64,000 nucleotides of DNA, from NCBI GenBank assembly GCA_963920705.1, contig OY987225.1, forward strand, positions 1,302,001 through 1,366,000. Reading direction: 5' to 3'. Position 1 is the stretch's first letter, and every line of letters starts with the position of its first letter. Positions 35,023 to 45,900 of this stretch are shown here, one piece after another. This stretch comes from Odiellus spinosus. Lineage: Eukaryota; Arthropoda; Arachnida; Opiliones; Phalangiidae. Made by a program: the position numbers and the translations under genes. The notes beneath the pieces were generated by a model that ran no database searches, had not been told where the DNA came from, and worked only from the letters and a program-made list of their open reading frames with translations.

Positions 35023-37015
35023 AATTCTCCTTCAGAATGTTCCTCTTAATAATTTCCCTATAAATCAACCGTAAGACTTTACGAACTTTACGCCAATGAT
35101 ATGATATATCGCGCTTGTAAGTCAAAAGTCATTGCTGATGCATTCAAATCAGGTAGTCAAGAAAATTATACTTTTTAAACGTTAGCTTATCTTAATAATA
35201 ATACTTCTAATGCTAAAATTAATGTCAATTCATAATATTAATAATATTAATAATATTATTTAGTTCATTACAAAAAGTTACAGGCAACGTAATTGCCAGG
35301 ACAAATAACAACATAATATTCAACAATAAAATTAAATTTGTGAAATTGTATATTTATTCTCAATCTTGGAAGCAACAATAATCTCTTAAGTAGAACCTGT
35401 TTATGGGGGAAATGTACCGGTATTTTAAGGTTGGGGCAATATATAGGACTTCCTCTACCTTGGAACCAACAAAAATGGCGTTAAATAGAACCTGTTTCTG
35501 GGTGAAATGTATCAGTTCTTCAAGATCGAACCCGAGTTTTTTATTACATCATTTATTCCCGAATTGTTGCTGTAAGACATGACCGCCGGGTATTCAAAAT
35601 AAAAACAGTTGACTCGCGATGGTGACCCTATCGCAAACATCTAGACGAACGTATCTGGTCAAAGATTCTGGAAGTGTCATCGACTCTTTAAAGTAAAGAA
35701 ATAAGCTGGTAACTTCACAGGGTACTATTTCTTTAAGAAAAAATGTCTAGATTATGCGGATTCGCGATCACAGACTCCATTACCGTACACACTTTAGAAC
35801 TCAGTTAAAAGGCTTTAATATTAATGAGCCAATTAATAGCTTAAATCTGACCATCTAGCGAAAAACTTACAAAAGGCTCTAGAAATTTAAATCCAACCTT
35901 GGAAGAACCAATACGTTAATGAGATTTAAAAGTAGTAATAAGCGAACAAAATAAAGATTCTAATGAATCTTAAAAATGTAATAAAAACGTTAAATCTGTA
36001 AAACTTACTTAGCTATAGAAGTAATAATATATTAAGCCATTTTTTTAATCAAGAGTTTTTGCCCAAAGTCAAGTTTATGCTCAATTAATACTCATTAATA
36101 AAGATGCGTGTCTATAATTCCCTAGGTTTACCTACCGCTAGCGCCAGAAGTGGATAGCGGACAACTCTGGAACTGCAAAATTATTCGAGCTTAGAATAAA
36201 TATTAACATAGTGTTTCTGTTTATCAACCCTTCGGTTTCAGTGACTTTGTCTTTAAAATGCATTAAGGAGTTGAAAATATCATCAGATAAAGTTTCTTAA
36301 GCCCCGTTTTCAATCAACGTTTTTCAAGCTCTGCTTTTAACAAATTCATTTAATTATCCGCATCTCTGTCACTCAAAGTCTGATAACGCGGGTTAAAACT
36401 AAAAGCTTGATGAGTCAATGCAATGGGTAAAGTTAGAGCCCCTTGAAACACAATGCTTAACATCACTATTCTGGACTACGACTAGTGTTAAACCAACGCC
36501 TCCTATATCGGGTTATCAAAGCCAGTGCACGTGGAAAAAAATCCAAACTGAGATATTTATTTCATAAATTTCAATAGAGGGCGCTGTAGCAATTAGTAGT
36601 GGACAGGGTATTTTTCTTAATACCTCGGTTTCCGAAAAGTTTTACGAGGATGCCTGCTGGCTGGCTGGCTGGTTTTCGTATTCGCCTCAAGGATCAACAA
36701 ATAGATTTTAATTTTCTATAGATTCTGGGACTTCTTATTTATGACGATACGATTTTTACCATTTGTTTTTTTATATTTTAAGATACTTTCGTGCAGTTAC
36801 GGGAGTGTTGGAGCTTAACCATGATAAAATTGAAATTTAAGTAAGTTCTATTTACAAGATCGATACTTCATAGTTTTAAACTTGCTTCAGGTCGCAATTT
36901 TTAACGCCAGAAACGTACTTAAAAAGAAGGGGATATGTTGGAGTTGTCTCCATCAAAGTTAAGTGTCTTTATTTCGTGATGTCAGGTTTTGGTCAGAAAC
37001 GTACTTGCATTCATT
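35023..37015. other. No gene recognised
   Basis: AT-rich. Contains a short CTGG microsatellite (about 36657-36672). No supported gene. Confidence 0.35.
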
Positions 37016-37017
37016 CG

Positions 37018-37385
37018 TGTAAATTCACTCAATTTAATAATTTATTAAAACAACCTAGAATTCCGAACAGTGGCTTTCGTAGATCAATATAACGATTGAA
37101 GTATATTACACAAAAATTGTTACGGAATATTTTGTTATTTTAGTTGAAATTTCCCACAAATCAAGGTATAAATTAAATGATAATCTATGCAATTTAATCA
37201 TGAACAATAAAATTATTAATTATAATTTCACCCAATTTAATATTTTTCTTAAAAAAATAGAATCCTGAATCAATCAATATAACGATTGAAGTACACAAAT
37301 TTGATACGGAATATTTGTTATATTTCAGTTGTATTTGCCCACAAATCAAGGTATAATATTACAGGATTATCTTTGTAATTAACCC
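37018..37385 (+). repeat. Tandem duplication of about 200 bp with exon-like cores
   Basis: Segments 37018-37205 and 37222-37385 share, in order, TTCAC(T/C)CAATTTAAT, CAATATAACGATTGAAGTA, TACGGAATATTT and CCCACAAATCAAGGTATAA. In each copy a 22-bp stretch ends CCCACAAATCAAG, is preceded by TTTTAG or TTTCAG and is followed by GTATAA. Both therefore look like a short exon with acceptor and donor. Confidence 0.6.
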
Positions 37386-37416
37386 TGTGTAAGTATTAAT
37401 TCTTATTATATTACAG

Positions 37417-37532
37417 ATGGCAACGCCTACCAGTCCTACCCAAAATCCAATAATCAAGAACGGAGAATGATGACGAATACTCGGAGAAAAGCCACTATCG
37501 ATTTCCATGGTTATAAGGGAAAACTCATTTAA
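37417..37532 (+). CDS. Possible terminal coding exon, unknown product
   Basis: An acceptor-like sequence (TTATTATATTACAG) precedes a 116-bp stretch open to TAA at 37530-37532. Joined in phase 1 to the upstream 22-bp exon-like unit it would read PTNQDGNAYQSYPK and end in GYKGKLI. I do not recognise the protein. The same DNA is partly open in the other two forward frames (for example ENDDEYSEKSHYRFPW, then in a shifted frame VIRENSFNVEPHHV from about 37507). The true frame is therefore uncertain and this may be a decayed gene end. A tRNA gene begins 60 bp downstream. Confidence 0.2.
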
Positions 37533-37592
37533 CGTTGAACCACATCACGTCGGGATAGGAATCGATGAAAAGACAATGGCTAGGTTAAAGAA

Positions 37593-37663
37593 GCATCGGT
37601 GGTTCAGTGGTAGAATATTCGCCTCCCAAGCGGATGACCCGGGTTCGATTCCCGGCCGATGCA
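37593..37663 (+). tRNA. tRNA-Gly (CCC)
   Basis: 71-nt cloverleaf. The acceptor stem GCATCGG pairs with CCGATGC, followed by encoded A. The D arm is GTTCAGTGGTAGAAT. The anticodon stem TTCGC/GCGGA encloses loop CTCCCAA with anticodon CCC. The T arm CCGGGTTCGATTCCCGG supplies the B box. A T6 run at 37671-37676 fits a Pol III terminator. No intron. Confidence 0.97.
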
Positions 37664-37670
37664 GCCTTTA

Positions 37671-37676
37671 TTTTTT
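37671..37676 (+). terminator. Pol III T-run terminator
   Basis: Six T residues, seven bases after the end of the tRNA-Gly gene. Confidence 0.75.
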
Positions 37677-37861
37677 GCTGTTAATTACGACGAGCCTTAA
37701 GTTGTTTTTTTAATTAAAGAAAATGAAAACTAATGATTTTTTCGATATTTATCGAACACACCAAGCTCTCGTTTTAATAAAAAACTGACAGACGTCACAA
37801 CACTGTTATGAAATTAACTAGGTATTGAATTTTGTATAATTAAGCCATTTTTGGATAATTT

Positions 37862-38305
37862 ACTAACAAGGAGACTACCCGAGGTGTTTATCGCCGATTT
37901 TGTCCCATTAGTTTTGCCATGGCAACCTAAATCGTTCTTGGCCATTTCAATCGAAACAATCTCCATTGAAAAAAGCATGGGATTTTTTAGGTTTCAAATT
38001 TTCAAATTGGTTTGAAATTGTCAAATGGGTAATATGCTACATATCTAGATAAAATTCATCAAGTATGGGTAAATTGGGACTTTGTTGGGCTAAAATTGGT
38101 ACAATTTTTGGGAAAAATATTGAAATGAAATTTCGTTTTTTCGACGAAGCGGCATAATGGCCAAATACATTTTCGGTTGCCATGGCCAAACTAATGGGTA
38201 GTGCATTGTCTCCTTTTGGGGATTTTAATATTTTATATATGTCTACATTATGGCAGACTTTGGACAAAATCGGCGATAAACACCTCGGGTAGTATCCTTG
38301 TTAGT
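37862..38305. mobile_element. Inverted-repeat element, about 440 bp
   Basis: The left arm (ACTAACAAGGAGACTACCCG, continuing through GTGTTTATCGCCGATTTTGTC) pairs with the right arm ending CGGGTAGTATCCTTGTTAGT. A second inverted pair is ATTAGTTTTGCCATGGCAACC with GGTTGCCATGGCCAAACTAAT. If the ends are CAAGGAG...TATCCTTG, the flanks TTACTAA and TTAGTTT match only weakly as a 7-bp duplication. Confidence 0.78.
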
Positions 38306-38324
38306 TTCTTCCATGAAACTAAAA

Positions 38325-38440
38325 CTCACTCTATTAGAGTAGTGTCGCTCCATTGCATTGACCATGGCGGCCATTTTGGAGGAAACTTTTTTCTTACAGG
38401 AAATAGTGTGGGTGACGTCGCGTCACGTCACACCGATATT
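38325..38440 (+). repeat. Dispersed repeat Z, copy 1
   Basis: Matches 49815-49920: TCGCTCCAT(T/A)GCATTGACCATGG, ACTTTTTTCTTA, GGTGACGTCGCGTCACGTCA, ACACCGATATTAC. Includes a GTGACG...CGTCAC palindrome. Confidence 0.75.
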
Positions 38441-38993
38441 ACCCTATTCCAAATCAATTTATTTTCAGTTCAAAATAAGAGTTACTTTCCATAAATACTT
38501 CTTTGCCGACTATGTAGACAGAGTAATTACAATTAATTCAATCTTTTCATTAATGAAGAGAGAGAGAAAATAAAGCTTAATTCGGTTTTAAATATGGAAG
38601 GGTTAGGTGTAAAATATTTGTACACTCTCTAATTTCTTGAGTCAAAGAAATAATTTCTTTCCTTGACAGTAATTGATCATATTTTTTTGTGCATCAGAGT
38701 AGAATATCAAGTTGTAATTTTTAGCCGTTTTTATAGCGTGTAAAGTTATCTCAAAAACCATTCGCTTCCCCTTTCGGTAATCAGTCGATAAAGTTGATCC
38801 ATATATCGACTGTAAATGCATAGGACCAATTATGAACTTGAATGACATATACACATATATCGTCCTCTGTAACTTTGGACTACATTGCTTTTAATTCCTA
38901 GATAAAATTTAATTTTCACTGCAACATTTAACACCGATTCGGCTCCAATAATTACTGGAGTTGTAGCAAATCTCTTTTAACTCAAAGCAGGAA

Positions 38994-39064
38994 GCATCGG
39001 TGGTTCAATGGTAGAATATTCGCCTCCCAAGTGGATGACCCGGGTTCGATTCCCGGCCGATGCA
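38994..39064 (+). tRNA. tRNA-Gly (CCC), second copy
   Basis: 71-nt cloverleaf almost identical to the gene at 37593. It differs by AATGGTA for AGTGGTA in the D loop (G15 becomes A) and GTGGA for GCGGA in the anticodon stem, turning a G-C pair into G-U. The B box is intact. A T6 run at 39075-39080 may terminate it. Both changes are tolerable, but position 15 normally makes the G15-C48 Levitt pair, so this copy could be less stable. Confidence 0.93.
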
Positions 39065-39247
39065 GGTATTATCATTTTTTGACCTTCGTACTTTAGACTA
39101 ATAAGACGTTGCACAAGAAATTTGTTTCACCTCGAATTATTAAACACACGCCTGCAGGCGTGTTTTATTTATAGGTGTCTCACTATTTTATCAGAAATGT
39201 CTATGAAGAATAACCTTATGAAGTGGTAAACTTTGTCATAATGATAA

Positions 39248-39736
39248 AAGTGGATATTTTTTGTTCAAGGCACACCTGATTGGCTATTAGATACGCTTGT
39301 TAGGGAAACCTTTTACCGTTTGCATTCCACGGGTGTAAAATGCATCGCCTTCGTACGCGATGGACTCGCATCTAACATTGCTATGTCTCACCGACTCGGA
39401 GTTGTTACGAATGACAAAAATCAGTTTTTACCAACCCTGGTAAAAACATTAACGGTAATGTGTTTATACCCTTATACTGTATATATCTTCCTGAATAACC
39501 AACGCAACAAAAATTTCGCCTTCATTTTGGAGGTTTGCCATATGTTGGCGAGTGCTTGTAATATGCCGGTTGATCAGCGAACTGGCAAAGTACATTTAGG
39601 CCTAAAACTCGACATCCTTAATTCTAGAAATCCTCATTCCAAAGACTACAAGGCGCTTATAAATAATAATAACATTACTGTTAAACGTGCGAGCCTGAAC
39701 AAAGCTACGGAATCCATATTGAACTCAACCAGGGTT
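39248..39736 (+). pseudogene. P-element/THAP-type transposase fragment
   Basis: One open frame of about 160 codons, beginning after a stop at 39245-39247. It resembles the RNase H-like part of P-element and THAP9 transposases. A helix with TLVRETFYRLHSTGVKC is followed by the strand AFVRDGLASN, with the Asp-Gly of the catalytic site, then IAMSHRLGV. Later NFAFILEVCHMLASACN fits the family's (F)ILDxCHMLKLxRN segment, though the Lys and Arg are not in the usual places. The N-terminal THAP zinc finger and the C-terminal part are missing, and the frame runs straight into a family E repeat at about 39734. It is a remnant, or one exon of a more complete copy. Assignment rests on motif resemblance only. 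Confidence 0.45.
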
Positions 39737-40151
39737 AGTACAAAATTTTGGAAGTTAATTTCCCTGACTTTTCCAGGTTTTCCCTGACCATTTCCAAATA
39801 ATTTCCCTCGCCATTTTTTTTTTTTTTTTTTTTTTTTTCATGAACATATTCTTACGAGCGAACTTCTGGCAATTCCCACATTTTATTTGAGATAGTTTGT
39901 CAATCGGGGTCAGCTGATAGTTTACTCAGAATATGAGAAACAATTTGAATCTTTAGGCAAATATTTTCAGTTTATAATAATTACGTTACAACTGATTGAT
40001 AAACCAATCATTAACAGTTCCTTGACATATACCAAAATAGTTATTTTCTCTGACCATTTGAGCTATTTCCAAATTCCCTGACTTTTCCCTGACCTTTGGG
40101 GCCACTTTCCAAATTCCCTGACTTTTCCAGGTTTTCCAGGTCGTGTACGAA
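39734..40151 (+). mobile_element. Family E element, copy at 39.7 kb
   Basis: Begins CAGGGTTAGTACAAAATTTT and ends near CAGGTCGTGTACGAAC. The interior is full of TTCCCTGACTTTTCC phrases and a poly-T run at 39817-39838. It gives the unfilled form of the sequence interrupted at 47.1-48.0 kb. Confidence 0.65.
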
Positions 40152-40159
40152 CATTTGCG

Positions 40160-41365
40160 AATCTGTTAATAAAACTGGTCCACTTCAATTTGTTATTTCT
40201 ATTACTTGCATTTTATACTTGGAGCAGTTATGTAAAGCCTGATGGTCACCTAAAGTATTTAAGATCTGTAAATTTGCAAGGCGGGCCTGGAAGATAAAAA
40301 CCAAACAACAGTTTCCACAACTACAGCCTTACATCGAATGGATTGATACGCTTACGAGATGAGGGAGGACTAATTTATCCATCTAAGATCATTATAACAA
40401 TCCTCCAAATCACTGAAAAAGTTTCAATCTTTAATATCATGGTACCAAAAATATGAGACTAACGTTAAAAATCGACTCTCTTGTCAGAAGGTGCCTCATC
40501 TCACGTTTACGCGACTTTAAGGATGAGGGAAATCGCGAAAAACGTTAACTAGAGCTCGGAATCGGATCGATCCATTATCTTCCGTTATTCCTATACTTTC
40601 AGATATGTAACTAAAAAATTAAATTAGTATATTCGTATAATTGTTAAATGTATAAGATTTATCCGAAGATAAGCGTTTGAAAAATATTTCAAATTTACTT
40701 TTAATTTGAAGAATATAAATAAAACAACGAAACTAAAATTTTACAGTGTCAACACTCCCAACTCGACCGATTTCTCAAAATTCACTTTTACACCGACTGT
40801 GACCGCTAGAGTGTCACGAATATTGATTGTGAAAGTCACTTGTATTTGTAATTCCGCTATTAAAACTATGACACGAATAGATTCCTAATTTAAATTAATA
40901 AAGCCGCGTTCACACTAAACACTTTGAAAGCTTTTTTAAACGGTAAGATTAGATCAGTGGTTCTCGAACTTATTTCGCCTACCGCCGACTTTCAGAATAA
41001 AAATTGTTGTAGTGCCCACCAATTTTTTTTAACTCACTTTCTTCTGAAGTAAATTAAGGAAATTATTACTTAACAAATATTGCAAGCTCAAATCTTTAAT
41101 TATTTCTAAGAAAATATATCGTCGAAATTATAATTTATTTTAATTATTAATCAAATGAAAATCTTTGGAATAATGAACTAAAACTACCAACTACAATTAA
41201 AAAGGCGAAATTGTGATTTCTCTGATAATTTTAAATTTCTGTCAGTTTTGAGGGTTTGACCCCAACGAGGCACTTGTCATTTTTTTAATGGTAGCCTCCA
41301 TTTGTACAATAATCATATTTTCTCGGGTAAGATTGAACGACGTATAAATAGGTCGGCAGGCTGGG
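40160..41365. other. No gene recognised
   Basis: AT-rich, no supported gene. AAGCCGCGTTCACACTA at 40901-40917 resembles the end of the repeat at 43517. Confidence 0.4.
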
Positions 41366-41370
41366 CGTAA

Positions 41371-41526
41371 AGGGATTATCTGCCATTTTTAAATCCCATT
41401 TAAAGTCGCTTTCTTTTCTAGTTTAGCATAAGACGTTGACCGTATCAAATTGTACAGTCAAAGCTAGGTTGCGCGCGTAAGGGAGGTGCATTTTAAAATG
41501 GATAAATTTCAGATCAGATAGGGCCT
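41371..41526 (+). mobile_element. TTAA-type MITE (family H), copy 2
   Basis: Ends AGGGATTATCTG and CAGATAGGGCCT, next to GTAA at left and TTAA (41527-41530) at right. Interior landmarks are shared with 7711 and 55487 (CTTTTCTAGTTTAGC, AAATTGTAC, CAAAGCTAGGTTGCGCGCG). Confidence 0.75.
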
Positions 41527-41984
41527 TTAAATTGTCAACTCTGTTTGAGTCTTGAGAAGCGTACACTAGTTTTAGAGTCAATATTTATAGTCGAGAAATC
41601 AGAATATTTTTTTCTAATAAACTCCGAATGTCAGTTAACAAATTAGTTCGAGCCGGAACGTATTTCGATGCTCGTCACAAACAGTAACGGATTGACATAG
41701 AAGGACGGTGTTTCGTTTAAATTGTACTAGACATAGAACTCGAAAAGGTGATAATTCGTTGTAAAACAAGAGCTCTAAAAGCCAATTAAGAACTTAATAT
41801 TTTTTTAAATTTAAAAAACGTTTACGAATTTTGAGAAATATAGGTCAATTAACTCGCGGTTGAGTCCCGGGATTCATTTCAGAGACTTAATTGGAGCCAG
41901 ATATTTGTTTTTTAACTGTTTCCATATCGGATAAAGGATACAGATTCCAGTTAAACGCTTATCTGAAGGCAAGTTATATATTAA

Positions 41985-42320
41985 CAGAAGCCGATGAAAC
42001 ACTCCTTTGAAGTCTACTACTCTAATGTTCCATATAGCGCTCCTCTCTGTATGGGTAAAATTCCCAATTTTACGAGATCGGAGGGGACCTACTTCATACC
42101 CCCTGTCTACACAAAATTGGAAGTTCTCTCTCTCCACAAACGACGACGTTTTTTAACGAACTCCAAGGTTGCTAGAGATATTCGCTCGACGAACTCCCGC
42201 TCCGAAAATATCTACCGTTAGGAGGCGTACGAATCGCGATTTTTGAGACTAACCCATACGGAGAGGGGTAGACAAGACCCGGGAGTAATAGACTTCAAAG
42301 GAGGGTTTCATCGGCTTCTG
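41985..42320 (+). mobile_element. Family A MITE, copy 7
   Basis: 336 bp. Flanks ATATTAA and ATATTAC make a 7-bp duplication with one mismatch. Confidence 0.92.
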
Positions 42321-42515
42321 ATATTACCTAATGTTTTTATGCCTTTTAACTGCGCCTTCTATCTGGGTCATTCAGTATGGTTTCCCCTAGTGTTCGTTCG
42401 GGGACCCCGTTCCCGTATTTAAAAAAAATTAAAAGCCTAAAAAATATCAATTATTTCGAATTTATTTATAACAAATGTTGTGAAAGATATAGATATTTTT
42501 CGAGATCAGTTTCAG

Positions 42516-42634
42516 ATTTCTCGTCTTTTATTGCATAAATGTGGAAAATGTCATGAGAATAACCCTAAAATCAAGCGAGTTATTGCTATTTTTGTCAGGG
42601 CTGAAAAATATTTCGAGGACACAATATTAAAATC
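42516..42634 (+). CDS. Candidate upstream exon of the IR-like gene
   Basis: An open stretch after GATCAGTTTCAG, with residues such as KIKRVIAIFVRAEKYFEDT, ends at a possible donor (AAATC|GTGGGG) in the phase needed by the exon at 42936. The junction would read ILKS-MTLNYTLTVW, which suits the start of a glutamate-receptor S1 lobe. The donor is not strong and the frame also runs on to a stop at 42666-42668, so this is tentative. Confidence 0.28.
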
Positions 42635-42935
42635 GTGGGGAATCACTCAAAACTTTGCCAAAAATTAGTTCATGTCTCGGTTCATTCGATCACAATGGAG
42701 CCCTAGCGTACATTTTTCACCAGCTTATTTTATACTATTTTAATTGCTAAAACAAAGCTTGTGAATATGGGTGAATCAATATAGAATACAAATATGTAAC
42801 AATAAATCCTCTAAATGCAGACCGACATGGTCTTTTATTGCGCATTAACAATTTTGTTTGAATTATTAGCGCACTTTTATAGCCACATTTTGAGGCGGTA
42901 ACTTGAAAAATCATTTTCGACCTTATATTCCCGAG

Positions 42936-45900
42936 AATGACTTTAAATTATACCCTGACGGTTTGGACAAAGGTGAGCGAAAGTCAACCTTTTTTACGAT
43001 ACGCAGTCTTCCTCTCATATTTTCCATTTTTTATCGAATTTGTTATTTTCTTAAACAGAGTTTCGAAGAGCTGGGCAGAGATCTGTTCCGAATCATGGGG
43101 TAATACTTAGAGAAAAGGCACGTCCTCTCCAGAGATCTCACAAAGCTGCGCTATAGAGATAAGCATCTCTGGGGGAAAATGACTTCTAGAGACGGGTGGC
43201 GCCATCCAAGGGACAGGGGTTGATATAAGGTGGAAAGACACAGAATTCCTTATCAAGATTATATTAATATGACCATCAATTATTCACAATACGTGTTTTT
43301 CAAAGCTTAAAAGATTTCAAATACGCGTGGAACACGTCGTATTTCAGCAAATTTTATCAATTTGCGTATTTTTAGAAACCAAATACGCACGCATCACACG
43401 CGTGACCTCCAGTCTCGAGGTGGGGTGGAAAAGGGGGACGTGTTCCTGTTAAAGCCGCGTATTATCCCACCTGACTCGGAGATGGCGCTACAATCAACTC
43501 GAGGTTTGTTGACGACATAAGCCGCGTTCAAAAACGTTTAGCTAGAGTTGATTCGATTTCTCAAAACTGCTTCGGGAACCAGTTTCATACCGATTCGCTT
43601 TCAACAACCGATAGATAAAGCTACAATAAATAGATTTTTTTAAAGATAATGCGTGAACGCGTGACGCTTAGAAAACGATTCGAGGCGATTTGAGTATTGG
43701 TTTGATTTTATTGTTTCAAACCGATTAAACGGAGAATGCAACCTAATTACAAGTGATTTTTTTATCGACTCCTTATCGTTTAAATAGGCCTAATCCATCG
43801 ATAAAAAGTTTACAATACAAATATTAAACTAGAAATAAATTTAAAACTTACCCTGAAAATAGGCTTAGCGGGACTCATGGAGATCCTGAATCGCGTCCGT
43901 GTAAGGTCTAGCGACCAATGAGCGAAGGCCCGTCGTTCACGCGAGATCTCCACGAGACTTACGTCGCGCGCGATTGGTCGCTAGACCTTACACGCGAGGA
44001 AATCAGGACCTCCATGAATCCCGCTAAGCCTATTTTCAGGGTAAGTTTTAAATTTATTTCTAGTTTAATATTTGTTTGTAAATATTTTCAGTGGTGGATT
44101 AGGCCTATTTAAACGATAAGGAATCGATAAAAATCACTTGTTAGGTTGCATTCTCCCTTTAAGAAATGCTAGCGTGACCGTGGCTATAGAGAGTATGGGA
44201 AGAGGTGTATTTTTATGGTTTGCGTCCACTTGCGCAGTTTCCCACTTGCGCATTTTCATATGCGCACTAGCCATTTGCGCGGTTCCCATTTGCGCAGTTT
44301 GCCATTCGAGCTGTCCACAAGAGGGACAGGCTAGTTCCAATGATTAACTAACCTAACCTAACTTATAATATAACAAGAGGGACAGGCTAGTTCGAGTGAT
44401 TAACTAACCTAACGTAACCTAACATAACCTGCAAATAAACACTGCGCAAATGGAAACTGCGGAAATGGAAAACTGCGCAAAAGGAAAACTGTGCAAAAGG
44501 AAATGCGCTTGTGGGAACTGCGCAATTGGAACCTTACCATTTCTATAGCGCAGCCTGGTAACTTGGTAAGATTTCTGGTGCTCTTCACGCGTTAGATTTA
44601 TTTATTTTTAGGAATATACACCTCATAGAATGTACCGACTGCGCTAGATTTCCAGTAAGTTATCTATTTGCCTATTTTTAAAGGGATTACCCTTAATTGA
44701 AATCAATTTTAAATTTTACAGGAAGCTGATATCTACTTATCACGAAACCAACTACCAGAAATATTTCTATTTATAAGATTGAATTACACCTGTGATTTTT
44801 TGGGATTCTTTCAAGTGGTGGCGTTTTCCGCTTCGCCAATCCCTTCCAAGTCCTCTACCACAGACGTTATAAGAATCGACCCCGCTGTAAGCTAATTGGG
44901 CCGGTTTTTCGTGGTCCTCCGTAACCACTCTCTCTCTCTCTCTCTACTTGGAATGAAGGTTCTGGTCTTTCTGTCTATATGCGGGGCTTTATGCGCTGCT
45001 ATTGCGGCAGTGGTGTCAAAACCGAAATCCAAGTTTAGGTCAATCTTTAATGCCTGGTTGGAAAACAATTGGATCAACTTTAGTCTCTTGTTTTTCGAAA
45101 GTAAGATTTTCGTCTAAACCGGGTTTGAAGGATCATTTTTTTTTAAACACGTAAATCAATTTATCCGAGATTAAAATATTTGAAAAAAGCCTAGTCAACA
45201 ATGGATATCCTAAGTTATTCATTATCCCATTCCGAGTTCTACGGGCAAAGAAACGTTTTAGGGAAGAGAAGAGGGCTATTGATATATTTTGACTTCGACC
45301 CTCGCTTCGACTTAAGCACAACCTTGGAAACTAAGTCCTTACAACCTCTGCCGTGACAATGATCTTCCTAATTCTGTTATTAAATTTTTTAAAAGGTAGC
45401 GAAAGACTGGCGTCGTCCTGGAAGGCCAGGGTGGTTTTGACAACGTGGCTCCTGACTGCTCTGTTAATCACCGTCGAAGTGAGCAGCTACATGAAGTCCA
45501 GTTTCACCGTCACGACCTACGACCTCATCGACCAATACCAGGACGCCTTCAAATACGAAGACGTTACTTTCGCGAAGATATTTAACAGTCCCGCCGAGAC
45601 TGTGCTTTGTTCTCGGGTAAAGTTAAATCAACGCCAAGATAATATAATCAGTAAAAATTAAAAATTGAGTTATATGCCTATATAATGATAAGTTTGGGCG
45701 GATTCAATAGTGATTTCAGGTGTCGAGTTTGAAAGTTCGAACAGGAATTTCGTCCGATATCCAGACTAAGTTAAATATAGATTTTTACGTTCTTAAAAAC
45801 AAATATATGGGTCTCTACTTTCAAGCGTGTTGACAACCAATTCCCATTCTGAATTGTAATTAAAGTTAACCGTGCCATTGTTATCGGACTCAGCACGCAT

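Noticed and set aside
42904-42974. Alternative reading of the first IR exon as YIPENDFKLYPDGLDK
   Set aside because: Its phase does not fit the next exon. The frame giving LNYTLTVWTK joins in phase and suits the S1 lobe, though certainty is limited.
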